Shown here piece after piece: positions 53,396 to 64,000 of a DNA stretch of 64,000 bases (its first letter is position 1; each line of letters begins with the position of its first letter). Below the pieces are notes generated by a model. The model searched no databases, was not told the origin of the DNA, and saw only the letters and a program-made list of their open reading frames with translations. The position numbers and the translations under genes were made by a program. This DNA is from Liolophura sinensis (lineage: Eukaryota > Mollusca > Polyplacophora > Chitonida > Chitonidae). The stretch is from NCBI RefSeq assembly GCF_032854445.1, contig NC_088300.1, forward strand, positions 39,212,458-39,276,457, in the 5' to 3' direction.

Positions 53396-53966
53396 GTGTG
53401 TCGAATTATGTTAATACTTAAAGATAACTGATGATCGTACACTGTACATCAAGAATACACTTGTCACCCAGTGGGCACTATGAAACCGTAATGCCACACC
53501 CGGAATGAAGTATAAACACTCAGCGGGCCATAATCCCGTGTGATTTTTAACAAATATGCATGAAAAACGTACAATAATTGCTCGCAGGCCGTTTTGAAAT
53601 CCCGAAACATTGATCTGTGATATTTCTTGTTATCAACATAATTAGCATTATTTCACGCCTGTTAATGAGATCATCCGTTTAAGACGCGCGCAAGTCTGGA
53701 ATATGTGGCATTTTCTGTGAACCATCCTATAATTAGACTTGTCGAGTTCAGAAGTGCACCTATGATGTGCAATGTACATTCTCGGGATAATGAACACAAT
53801 GAAGTGATCATATTTAATCCCGGAGCTAGCAATACCACGTCAGTGAAATTGAATGAACGGGCAGATGAGAAACATGATCTAACCAAACTATTTACCCCGG
53901 ACCTAATGAGCACTGGGGCGCGTATAAAGGGCGGGTCATTTAGAGAACTCCGATTGATAAATGAAA
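53396..53966. other. Intergenic DNA, nothing recognised
   Basis: An open frame of 88 codons (53705-53971) exists, but it shows no recognisable domain and runs into a SINE target site. I do not call it a gene. Confidence 0.4.
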
Positions 53967-54208
53967 GATAGCGGGGCCTCCATGGCTCAGTTGGTTAGCG
54001 CGCTAGCGTAGCGTAATAACCCAGGAGCCTCTCGCCAATGCGGTCGCTGTGAGTTCAAGTCCAGCTCATGCTGGCTTCCTCTCCGGCCGTAAGTGGGAAG
54101 GTCTTTCAGCAACCTGCGGATGGTCGTGGATTTCCAGCCACCATGATGCTGGCCGCCGTTGTATAAGTGAAATATTCTTGAGTACGGCGTAAAACACCAA
54201 TCAAATAT
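53967..54208 (+). mobile_element. SINE with target duplication
   Basis: Full head (GGGGCCTCCATGGCTCAGTT) to tail (ACACCAATCAAAT). Flanked by a perfect 10-bp duplication ATAAATGAAA (53957-53966 and 54209-54218). An internal deletion removes part of the CTCGGGCT region. Confidence 0.88.
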
Positions 54209-54449
54209 ATAAATGAAATATCAAGATAGCTTTGTGAATATTGCCGATGTGTAATAATGAAAAAAAAATGGCTAGATAAAGTCATTATTTTTGTTCTATT
54301 ATGCCAACTTTAAACTCTAACGCATTTATTCGGCAAAACTAAGACAACCAAGTACAAATCAAATGTTTTACTCCACATTCGGGTAAACCATACTGAGGTA
54401 GAAATGGCTTTAAATATTTCTTTAAGTTGTTCTTTTAATTTCACTTATA

Positions 54450-54750
54450 GGTGACCAGCATTATGTTGGGGCCACCGTGATAGGAGTGAAATATTCTTGA
54501 GTAAGGCGTAAAACAGCAATCTGTCGATGGTCGTGGGTTTCCCTCGGGCTCTGCCCGGTTTCCACCCACCATAATGCTGACCGCCATCGTATAAGTGAAA
54601 TATTCTTGAGTACGGCGTAAAACACCAATCGAATAAAAATAAAATAAATAATAAATAGTAAGGCGTAAAACATAAATAAATAATTATATTGGGAGGAATC
54701 TGGGTAAACACGGGGGAAACCCACAGCCATCAGAAGGTTGCTGTCAGACA
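54450..54750. mobile_element. Nest of three SINE fragments
   Basis: 54455-54524 is a diverged tail, 54525-54632 is a better-preserved 3' part, and about 54660-54750 is a reverse-orientation body piece (GGAGGAATCTGGGTAAACAC). They lie end to end, which indicates repeated insertion or recombination at one site. Confidence 0.65.
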
Positions 54751-54889
54751 CGCTCACGTACGACAGGAGAGGCAGAAACTCCGAAATTATCTGTCAAAAT
54801 GGAAACCCACCTCCAACTGACTAGAATCCGTGATTGACATGGTTTTAATCTTCATAACGGTGTGTGAAAACAAACACGCAAAAACTTGC

Positions 54890-55985
54890 TGGCGAACGTC
54901 CGTTGGTTGGCTGAGAATGTCGGGCTCCTGTAGCCTGGCGAAGGGCGGTGGTTAGCGCTAACTGTTGGGCTCCTGTCATCTGGCGAGCCTCCGTTGGTTA
55001 GCTGAGACTGTCTGGCACCTGAAACCTGGCGAAGAGCGGTGGTTAGCTGAGACTGTCGGGGTCCTGTAGCCTAGCAAAGAGCAGTGGTTAGCTGAGACTT
55101 TCGGGCTCTTGTAACTTGACGAGCGACCGTTGGTTAGCTGAGAGTGTCGGACTCCTGTAGCCTGGCGAAGGGCAGTGGATAACACAGACCATAGGGCTCC
55201 TGTCATCTGGCGAGCGTCGGTTGGTTAGCTGAGACTTTCGGGCCCCTGAAACCTGCCGATGAGTGGTGGTTAGCTGAGATTGTCGGGCTCCAATAACCTG
55301 GCGAAGAGTGGTGATTAGCTGAGACTTTCGGGCCCCTAAAACCTGGCGAAGGGCGATGGTTAGCTGAGACTGTCGGGCTGCTGTAAGTTGGCGAGCGTCG
55401 GTTGGTTAGCTGAGACTTTCGGGCCCCTGAAACCTGCCGATGAGTGGTGGTTAGCTGAGATTGTCGGGCTCCAATAACCTGGCGAAGAGTGGTGATTAGC
55501 TGAGACTTTCGGGCCCCTAAAACCTGACGAACAGCGCTGGTTATCTGAGACCTTCGGGCTCCTGTAGCCTGGTTAAGGGCGGTGGTTAGCTGAGATTGTC
55601 GGGCCATTTTAAGTTGTCGAGCGTCCGTTGGTTAGCTGAGACTGTCGGGTTCATATAACCTGGCGAAGGGCGGTGGTTAGCTGAGACTGTCGGGTTCATA
55701 TAACCTGGCGAAGGGTGGTGGTCAGCTGAGACTGTCGGGCGAAGAGCGGTGGTTAGCTGAGACTGTCGGGCGAAGAGCGGTGGTTAGCTGACTGTCGGGC
55801 TCCTACAACCTGGCGAAGGGCGGTGGTTAGCTGGCTGTTGGGCTCCTGTAACGTGGAGAAGGGCGGTGGTTAGCTGAGACTGTCGGGCTCCTGTAACCTG
55901 ACGAAGGGCGATGGTCAGCTAAGAGTGTTGGGCTCTTGTAACCTAGCGAAGGGAGGTGGTTTACTCCAGACACTCGGTTGTAGTG
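54890..55985. repeat. 45-bp minisatellite with 180-bp higher-order repeat
   Basis: About 24 units contain GGTTAGCTGAGACTGTCGGG, CTCCTGTAACCTGGCGAAG and GGCGGT. A block of four units (about 55211-55391) is repeated almost exactly at 55392-55530, giving a higher-order period of about 180 bp. Since 45 is a multiple of three, several antisense frames stay open for up to 134 codons, but I see no evidence that they are genes. Confidence 0.9.
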
Positions 55986-56817
55986 GATCTGAGTTCTCCG
56001 GGAGCTAGAAAGACTACCGTCAACATTTTTTGATGTTATGCTGGCCTGATTTACGACGCAGACCATTTTAAAGTAGTAGGATTTTTCAGTCCAAACAAAA
56101 AATCCCCAACACAAAAATCCTTATGTAAAGCTAAACGCTATTTTCCAACAGCTATGACAGTTGAAAGCTTAACTGTCGTCCGCTAGGAGGCACTGGAGTG
56201 TAACGAGGTGAATTTAAGGATTTCATCAGCTTAAAACACACAACTGGCCATTGATGCAATGGTTGTGAGAATTGTGGAGGGGGCGGGATTTCTTGTGACT
56301 GAATGACAGGGATTCTTCGAAAAATTAGAATATTCTGCGTCGTCATTTGATCATCAGAAAATTTTGACGGCGCGCTGTATTTACCCGGAAGACACACACA
56401 AAAAAACACTTCTGTTGTTTGAACGCAAACTTGTGCTCTTTCCAACAATACTCTTGGGTCATATATGAACAACTCTATGCCGTGCTGAATTAACACGAGG
56501 TCTTGTTTGTGATGTATCATTTTGTAACGTAAACATGTGTACATTACATTTATACAACACATGTATGTGTTGGGGTGACACATTTCTGTGCTGAATGAAA
56601 CAACACAAGGTGTTGTGTTAGATTTCAACACAAGTAGAGCCGTGAATGAGGCTCTATTAATGGTGGCTGGATGGAATCATTTCTCGTCAGTTATACCTTG
56701 GCAACTTAAACGCTGTGTGTGTTTACGAGCTCCATGCTGTACCCTAATGAAAAAGTAGAATATGTTTTATATTAATGAACCACAAGTATCGCTATTCAAC
56801 ATGCTTGATTTGATAAA
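55986..56817. other. Intergenic DNA, uncertain antisense frame
   Basis: A 159-codon antisense frame (56152-56631) shows no domain, odd composition and no splice context. Around 56565-56625 the motifs ACACATGTATGTGTTG and CAACACAAGGTGTTGTG are short palindromes. Confidence 0.35.
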
Positions 56818-57045
56818 ACATGATAACACAGCACAATGAGCCAGGAGATCCTCACCAATGTGGTTGCTTCGAGTTCAAGTTCACCTCATTCTGGCTTCCT
56901 CTCCGGTCGTACGTGGGAAAGTCTGCCAGCGAAATGCGGATGGTCGTGGATTTGCATGAGAGTCCGCCCGTTTTCCCACCACCATACTGCTGCCCCCTGT
57001 CGTAGAAGTGAGATGTTCTTGAGGGCGGCGTAGGACACAAATTAA
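56818..57045 (+). mobile_element. Old diverged SINE
   Basis: AATGAGCCAGGAGATCCTCA, then TTCGAGTTCAAGTTCACCTC and a tail GAAGTGAGATGTTCTTGAGG correspond in order to the SINE family but with many changes; the first 40 bp of the head are missing. Confidence 0.7.
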
Positions 57046-58850
57046 GTTAGATAAACTAGATGGAATTGGTCAAAGACACTGGGACATCACATGACACTAA
57101 CAATATACGGACAAGTTTTAGTCGTTAGTTAAATACTCAGACGTGTGGAAAGTGAGGGAAACAAATTTGAATGCAAATTTCGTAATTCATCCCAACTACA
57201 TGTATATTCACGTGCATGTCGACGTGCTATAGGTGTGTATGATGATTACCATACAGCGTCGTAAAGAACCTAAACTATTCACAACGATATACGGTTGTCT
57301 TTTTCAGAAAAATCAACACGAACTGGAACATAAACTTATTTGTTTAACAAATAGTTCTTTTTTGGGTCTGCCCCAGTTCAAAACAGTGATGTTTGCTCTA
57401 TGACAAGAAAAGGGCAAGGGTTCAGAATGGATGGAATTTGAAAACTCATGATTTGAGTTTAGTTATTCTCTTATTATATCCAGCTCTCGCTAGTTCGATT
57501 ACGGCCTTTAGTCAGGAATTTGACAGGTGCCAGATGAAGGACAAAGGTTTTCTCCACACAAAAAACTGAAAAAAAGGAATAAATAGGAAACGAACAGTAA
57601 AATGTAAAAAAAAAATCCGCATAAAGATCATTTAACCACGTTACAGCATTTTTCTCACGCTCTACAGAAAGAAATCATATTGACGTCAGAGGTCTAAAGC
57701 TGCTCATTTGGCTGAGATATTGGTTAACACTGGTTAGCTAGTCACTGCTGCATTGAAATAATTTTATTGATAAACAAAACGGCGAGATCTTACAAACGCA
57801 TATTGGTGTGTTTCGTCTTGGTGTAAATCATACTCCGTGTGGAAGACAAACAAACGTTTACTTTAGCGCTGAAAAATCACCGGGGCAACGTTCGACACTG
57901 TCCGGCAATCAGCTACATGTGAAGGCCACACATTGTAACGTTATGGTGTTCTGTTTTGGTATATAATTTGTATTTTTAAAGTTTAACAAACATTTTCAAA
58001 TGTTCAATAGCGTAAGGAATCATTTGTTTATGCTTTGAAAATTTTCGTTAAAGATTAAAAAATGTAAAGTAAAATCAGTACCTAAGAAACGGTACGTGTG
58101 TGTAAACATCCTTCAAATAATATACACCAAAATGATGCAACGTAACGGGGTAAAATGAATGAATGAATTCAGTCGTGTATCACTTCTGTAAAACCTGTTC
58201 TTGTATGTATATAATAATTTTATAGATCTACTAAACACTGTGCATGTACACAGCGATTTTATACCATGGGCTTACAAGGATCTTCCCTATAGAAGTGGTC
58301 GTTGTCATGTTGGAGAACTCCTGTGCAAAGTGTTGTGGACTATGTGTATGATAATTGAGGATTGGGGATTTTCTTCCATCCTTAATATAGTTAACAAAGG
58401 TTTGATGGATATGTTATGATAACTTTTGAAATAGAGGCCTATTAAAAATGATTATCAAACCTTTCGAAACAGTTATGAATAAATGTAAATATTTCCAAAA
58501 TTTGTTCAGGTACCTATGCGTATTAAATAGCACAACCACAAGCCCGTATAATTCATCTAGGTATCATGCCCCGAAAGCGGTGACCAGCTACATACTACAA
58601 CTATAGGTCAAACAAAGCCTCAATGTTTGCGTGCTCAGCTATATGGCGTCCTCAAAATATGCGAGATTAAGTTTTTTCTACCTCGTATGAACGATAGAAC
58701 AAAGCAACAGCAAGTAATTTCACGTAGATAAGTGCTGCAGGGCATAAGCATACACACTATTAAACGTCCTAGATTTGCTTCAGTGAGTTTAATTACTGAC
58801 AAAGGCCTACCGGTATAGCTGGCGCATAGCCTTCATTTAGGCAACTCACT
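57046..58850. other. Intergenic DNA, nothing recognised
   Basis: About 1.8 kb of AT-rich sequence without recognisable gene or repeat; probably includes the promoter of the downstream gene. Confidence 0.4.
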
Positions 58851-58897
58851 CTATCTCTCTCCTTCTCTCTCTCGCTGTCTCTCTCTCTATACCCAGC
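58851..58897. repeat. (CT)n pyrimidine tract
   Basis: Interrupted CT repeats (TCTCTCCTTCTCTCTCTCGC) lie about 150 bp upstream of the [21 protein letters not shown] start codon. Confidence 0.8.
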
Positions 58898-59039
58898 CCC
58901 ATAGCAGCACTCATTAATTCTCCACGCAGCCGTGAAGCTCATTCGCCGCAGGACAAGGGATTTGAATTAGAAAAATTAAGTTTACCAACAACCCATATTA
59001 CATTGGGGTGAAATATGCTGTGTCGGGAGACAGAAAGGT

Positions 59040-60473
59040 ATGGTGAACCTGTTGAAGGACGTGATGGTGAGGGCCACTCTCGATCTACTTTTGATGTTTC
59101 TCGTGCTTTTGTGGACGCTAAACGATATCCGTGGATCACCGGTATCTCATCATGACAACTGTAAGATGGGGATAAACTGCCATCTCCCCAATTGCCTGTG
59201 TCGGTCGTACGACACCCCCGGGGATCTGAACAAGACCCACATCCCGCAGATCGTCCTCTTCACGTTCGAGGGACCGTTGGATGCCAGAGCCTATAAGATG
59301 TACCAGGAACTTTTTCCGAGTACCCGAAGGAACCCAAACGGCTGTCCTGCCCGCATCACCCTGTTTCTTCAGGGCAACACAACTGACTACTCTCTGGCCG
59401 CCGACATGTATGAGAGAGGGGTTGCTGAGTTAGGGGTTAGCTCAATGTCCACCCAGCCCAAGGACTACTGGCAGAATGTCAGCTACGACACCCTCCGCGA
59501 CGAGGTGTATGCTCAAAAAATGCTCATACACAAACGAGGTAACGTACCTTTACCAGACATCAAGGGCTACAGGAGCCCATATTTACAGCCCTCTCACGCT
59601 CTGTACGAAATGCTTGGAAATGTGTCGTTAGGATTTGAGTATGACTCGTCGCTAGCTATTCTTAAAAGCCGGTTAGGAGAAGATGTCGAATGGCCGTTCA
59701 CGCTGGATTTTGGCTTCCAGAAGGCGTGTGACGTGCCTCCGTGTCCCACGTTTCCACTGATGGGCGTTTGGGAGTTCCCTGTTTACTCACTTATCGACCT
59801 CGATGGTTTTCCCAATGTGGATCACTCGAAATTCTTCCCGCTTCGCGACAGGGCTGCGTTTCGCTACCTAGTACAGAACTTCAGGACATTCTACAGGCGG
59901 AATAAAACACCGTTCATACTGAATCTGCGTCCTGAATGGTTTTATCACAACCATACAATGAGCGCCACAAAAAGGTTTCTCGACAGACTATTAAGCTTGC
60001 CAGAAAGAGACATCTACCTGTTGGCGCTTAGCGATGCTCTGGAGTGGGTGAAGAGTCCCAGAGACACACCAGACTCCACGAACTTCACAGCCTGGAAGTG
60101 CTCCCGGGCAGACATCGATCCCGCCCCAGTGGCGCCTCCCACTCCTGGAACCGCCAAACCCTCCAAGGAGCCGTGGTGTCTGTCCATCAACGGTGTGGTC
60201 AAGTGTGAGGAGAGAAATCCGCCGATAACAGCAGCTGCAACAACAGAAACAACAACAACCCAATCCTCCCCTTCTGCACCTCCATCTTCAACCAAGAGTG
60301 CATCAACAAACACTTTACCAACGACATCAAGTCTTAAGAATCACACATTATGCCCTACGGATGCTGTGATGTACTGGGATGATGTGAGCGGCTCACATTC
60401 AAGTCACTTGAGTCGCCTTATTTCTATATCCATAGTTTTGGTCCACATATATTTAGTGTTAATTGTATATTGA
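59040..60473 (+). CDS. [21 protein letters not shown] protein, probable pseudoenzyme, membrane-anchored
   Basis: This single open frame of 477 residues has no visible intron. It has a hydrophobic signal segment (about 11-30), a Cys-rich N-terminal stretch (CKMGINCHLPNCLC, 41-54), a carbohydrate-esterase family 4 domain (about 68-355), a Thr/Ser/Pro-rich mucin-like region (about 365-435) and a hydrophobic C-terminal tail (459-477) that fits a GPI-anchor signal or membrane span. Family landmarks are NPNGCPARITLF, YRSPYLQ and CDVPPCPTFP. The catalytic signature normally TFDD reads TFEG (75-78), and the metal-binding HxxxH site reads VSSMS, so both motifs are lost. It probably binds chitin or another glycan without deacetylating it. 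Met9 (59064) is an alternative start that also keeps the signal segment. Confidence 0.88.
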   Translation: MVNLLKDVMVRATLDLLLMFLVLLWTLNDIRGSPVSHHDNCKMGINCHLPNCLCRSYDTPGDLNKTHIPQIVLFTFEGPLDARAYKMYQELFPSTRRNPNGCPARITLFLQGNTTDYSLAADMYERGVAELGVSSMSTQPKDYWQNVSYDTLRDEVYAQKMLIHKRGNVPLPDIKGYRSPYLQPSHALYEMLGNVSLGFEYDSSLAILKSRLGEDVEWPFTLDFGFQKACDVPPCPTFPLMGVWEFPVYSLIDLDGFPNVDHSKFFPLRDRAAFRYLVQNFRTFYRRNKTPFILNLRPEWFYHNHTMSATKRFLDRLLSLPERDIYLLALSDALEWVKSPRDTPDSTNFTAWKCSRADIDPAPVAPPTPGTAKPSKEPWCLSINGVVKCEERNPPITAAATTETTTTQSSPSAPPSSTKSASTNTLPTTSSLKNHTLCPTDAVMYWDDVSGSHSSHLSRLISISIVLVHIYLVLIVY

Positions 60474-63400
60474 TAGTTTAAATCTTCTGAGTAATGTGAT
60501 GACTGACGCCACAAACATCATTGTATAGATTCTTTCGGCGAATTGCGTATACCACCAGAATGGGGTTTGGCAGAATTCGTTCGGTAGACCATATGGTGTC
60601 TGCCAGTATTCAATGGTGACAGTTATACTGGTCTGACTGACTTCTCAGGTTTGATACTGGTGATGACATAAGAAATCCACTATACACTATAGTGATAGTG
60701 TAACGCCCGACAAACAATATTCTGTTGTGGTTATTGTTAATTTCAAAAAAACCCACTGAAATGAGCATTTGGAGGCTCTCTCTCTTCAATCAGCGGTTAC
60801 TTGGACAGTGGTCAGTGATAAAGTTCTTCGTGAAATTCCATATGCTATAGACTATGTGTATTCTAGCTCTATATATAGATCACATGACAATATTTCTTGG
60901 TTTTATGGTGTTCACAGGAGTGTTTTAGTAATCGTGTAAACGCCTGGATTTCTTAAAACACTTATTTAAAACAATACTGTGTGCAAAATGTTTTCCTTTT
61001 GAGATTTAGTACCGTAAAATGTGTTTCTTGCAGTCTGGTAGTTATCTTTTATATTTTTCACACGGAGTTAATTTATATACCGATAAATTTAGTTCATATA
61101 TACATTTTTATTTCCAGGATTCGGTTCATAACAATTATCTACCTTTCTTATATTCTAATTATCAATGTTTTTGTACAGTTCAGCAAAGCTACTTTTTTTT
61201 TTCAAAAGATTAGCCAGGGCTTGCAGTTGTCCCAAGGCTGTACAGCAAATATTTGCCATCTCTATAAGCTTAGAAACCGAGAATATTTGTAACAAGAGCA
61301 GTTTGTATTAAGTTGTATTGGCATATACCTAACTATATATTTTATGCTAGAACTTTATTTCGGAGGGAGTTGTATTATGTACATTTCCTTTGGGTACGTT
61401 TTTTTTTCTAGGGTCAGATTTCCAGTCAAAAAAGACTTCCGGTCATGTAAAGTATCTTCAGTACCGATGTGGCATTAAATATAAATCAATCTAGTGGATA
61501 AATATAATTCCGAATTTAATATAACAAGTTATTTAAATAACAGAACACATTTCGGTTCGTACTGATATATCTCGAAAATACGATTGTGTAAATGTAAATG
61601 AATGAGTGCATTCAAACTTAATGACTGATTAGATCATCACCTTTATCACATGTCTCAGTGTTGTTGGAAAATTCTTTAATTAATTCATTATATTAAATAT
61701 TATTAAGTGTGGCGTATTCATGTAGAATATCTCCTTCTATTTTAATAGTTTGACAGTTGAATCATCTTAACATATTAAATGTGGAAATGCCTTTTAAATA
61801 CTGTTTCTCATGCCAAAATAAATCAGGGGTTCAAATTACAATAACGCCTCCATGCCGTAAATGAGAATTTTTGACCGCTACCACGCTGTTTTTCTTCTTA
61901 CTTCGTTGGCTTTAAAAGTTTATCCCCTTTTATATAGGCCTATTAATGGTACACACATATCTCAATCGGGCACATGAATGTCATGTAAAATTTATGGCTG
62001 TATCTTTTAACTTTACCAGCATTCAAAACTCCTTTATACAGCGTTTTTCATCAAAAGTATTAATTTCATATATCCAGGCTGCTGTGCCCAGTAATTGTCC
62101 GCGAAAGCCCTAAAAATAGGAAATACATGTACAGGTAACCCCGGGAAGAGTGTGAAACCATTTTGAACACACCATTTAAATGTGTAAAAATTTATTTTTT
62201 TACAAATAGGCCTAGTGCCAACATATTTTTCCATATTTCCGATTGGTTAAATTATGGAAATGTCGTAAATTACAGCTGTACCGTAGTATCAATGTATCTA
62301 TAGGCCTATAGCTATAAAACATTAAATTCAACTGTAGCAAACAAACTAGAATATTCATTGCACTGTTGAAACAGATAGCACACCTATCTCATTTATACGT
62401 CACTTTCGCATTTCAAAAGGCCGTCATATTTTTTAACAGAAATGTCGCGGGATCTCGCACTACACGGGAGCTGGGTGCTAATTTTCACTCACCAACCTAT
62501 GTTTCAACCTAGCGGCAGCACGCTTGCGACATTAAATATCTGTTTTATTGAAATTCTGCATTGGAAATCGTATCCCCATTCGCAATAACGTATAGTAAAA
62601 ACAAGGTAGAAACTGAAAACAACAAGGAAAAAGTGTTACTTTAAAAGCTTGCCTTTTCATTGGCCGTGAAAAGAAGAAATTTCAAAGACCACCGAATCGG
62701 TGCTAATTTGATCACGGCTGCTCTGTTGTGGCGAGTGTAGTGGCGCGTAATCCGAAATGCGAATGTCCCTTAGTGTCTTAATTCTTAGGCCTATTTCTTC
62801 TTAATCAAACCCTACCCTATGGGTGTCATAGTAAAGTTGACCGAGAATTAGTTTTTTTATTAGTCTGATGACGCGGTATGAGGATCCCGTTACCAGAGAA
62901 CTTATTATACATCGTCTATGATTGACATTTAGGCCTTTCCCCTCTTTATGTGGAAGTATGCTAAAGGACCATCGAGGCATGCTCTCGTTACATTTGTATA
63001 TAGGAGACACAACGATAATGATACAACATTCTTCATCTGCATCCCCAATACGACTAGTGCATCCCTGCATAGTAGTATCCATTGAATCATGGTTGTATAT
63101 GTAAAGCAGTAGACGTAATTTACAACAATTAAAGTTCGTCCACTAAGACTTCTTGAAGCTGACTAAAGCACATTGTCTCTAGGCCGACTGATCAAGGCAT
63201 CAAGTGTTCAGAACGACCCGTGAACAATTTCTGAAATTCTGTATGAAAATATATATGCATACATACATGTCGGATACATGCCTTTGCTGTCACACATGTA
63301 AAATCGTAAGTAAGAATAGGTATGACATAGAAAGCTGAAATCAGTTTGGAATATACGTACACTGTTGTACTACACATGTGATGTTCTAAAACACATTAGG

Positions 63401-64000
63401 CTATCTTACTAATTACCGACCCACCATATACACATCTGCGGAATTTCTTTTCCTCAAGACGACCTATAACTGATATTATGCCATTAATACATTGTACACA
63501 TGTTTATATGACAACAGTGCAAACTACATGTACGTGCATTACTTTGTTAATAGAGAACAATTTCATTATACTAGTAGCATTTCACAAATTTAAAAATGTT
63601 TCATTTGAGTCGCTTGTAAGTTTGTACGCCTTTGTGAAATTTATTACCTAGGTGACTGTAAAGTTCTACATTGAAGTAGAACCATTCGAATAGAACACTG
63701 ATATGTAATTTGTACAGAGAGCAATTGTCAATATTTAGAAAAAGAGGAATTACAAAGACTATGGAAATATTTTTGTATATTTATTTTTACTGGTTTATTT
63801 CAAAAAATCTTACAATTATTATTATTTCTGTCTTGTTTTCTGTATCCAATAAATTGGCGTGTGTGTATGCCTTATATGCCTCGTTCGAGAGATCTCCAGG
63901 CACCATACAGAAAGTTCCCTCCAGATACTAAAATACATGAACAATGTCTCCCCAGTAGAAGATGTAGCTAAATGAGATCAAGTGAGATGTTAAGCGTCCC
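60474..64000. other. 3' flank and intergenic DNA, nothing recognised
   Basis: Strongly AT-rich. An AATAAA at 61817-61822 and ATTAAA at about 61472 could serve the upstream gene. Reading frames are short, Ile/Phe/Tyr-rich and typical of AT-rich non-coding DNA. No known repeat family is present. Confidence 0.45.

Noticed and set aside
53705-53971. 88-codon open frame as a gene
   Set aside because: No domain or splice context; ends in a SINE insertion site.
55203-55607. 134-codon antisense frame with a 15-residue repeat
   Set aside because: Follows from the 45-bp minisatellite, whose period is a multiple of three.
56152-56631. 159-codon antisense frame as a gene
   Set aside because: Composition and lack of recognisable domain suggest chance; no supporting signals.
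60981-61292. Membrane-protein-like frame downstream of the [21 protein letters not shown] gene
   Set aside because: Ile/Phe/Tyr-rich translation is typical of AT-rich non-coding DNA; likely 3' flank.

Overview
The window is nuclear DNA of an invertebrate animal, most likely a mollusc. I infer this from genes split by GT-AG introns, an animal-type GH29 alpha-L-fucosidase, a [21 protein letters not shown] membrane protein, many tRNA-derived SINEs with the tail familiar from molluscan genomes (ending ACACCAATCAAAT), AT-rich non-coding DNA and abundant minisatellites. The species cannot be named from sequence alone.

Layout. (1) 1-17663 and 36637-53311 are two nearly identical copies of one segment, the halves of a tandem duplication with a unit of about 35.6 kb. 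Each copy holds the right end of a Polinton/Maverick element, relics of an older fucosidase paralogue, and a complete eight-exon alpha-L-fucosidase gene (6376-17241 and 42980-52889, 455 residues each, two amino-acid differences). The right breakpoint of the duplication lies at a SINE tail (about 17663 / 53311). (2) 17664-24526 is the left part of the second unit: SINEs, a decayed Tc1-like transposon, a fucosidase exon-5 relic, and long stretches with nothing recognisable. (3) 24527-39149 is a Polinton of about 14.6 kb with both terminal inverted repeats and a 5-bp target duplication (CGAAT). It encodes protein-primed DNA polymerase B, a retrovirus-like integrase, a packaging ATPase, a probable major capsid protein and about ten other genes in dense, partly divergent and overlapping order. 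Most are broken by frameshifts or stops; the integrase is intact. (4) 53312-58900 is accessory DNA: SINEs and a 45-bp minisatellite. (5) 59040-60473 is an intronless chitin[15 protein letters not shown] gene whose catalytic residues are replaced, followed by AT-rich DNA to the end.

How it fits together. A fucosidase family has expanded locally. An old paralogue decayed; a Polinton now lies between its exon-5 and exon-7 relics; the living gene lies downstream; then the whole block was duplicated in tandem, copying the Polinton without transposition. The most unusual host structure is in intron 2 of both fucosidases: a 43-bp minisatellite that starts exactly at the 5' splice site and repeats the donor motif GTAAGT dozens of times. 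Its unit has no stop in any antisense frame, which gives a spurious 779-codon antisense reading frame.
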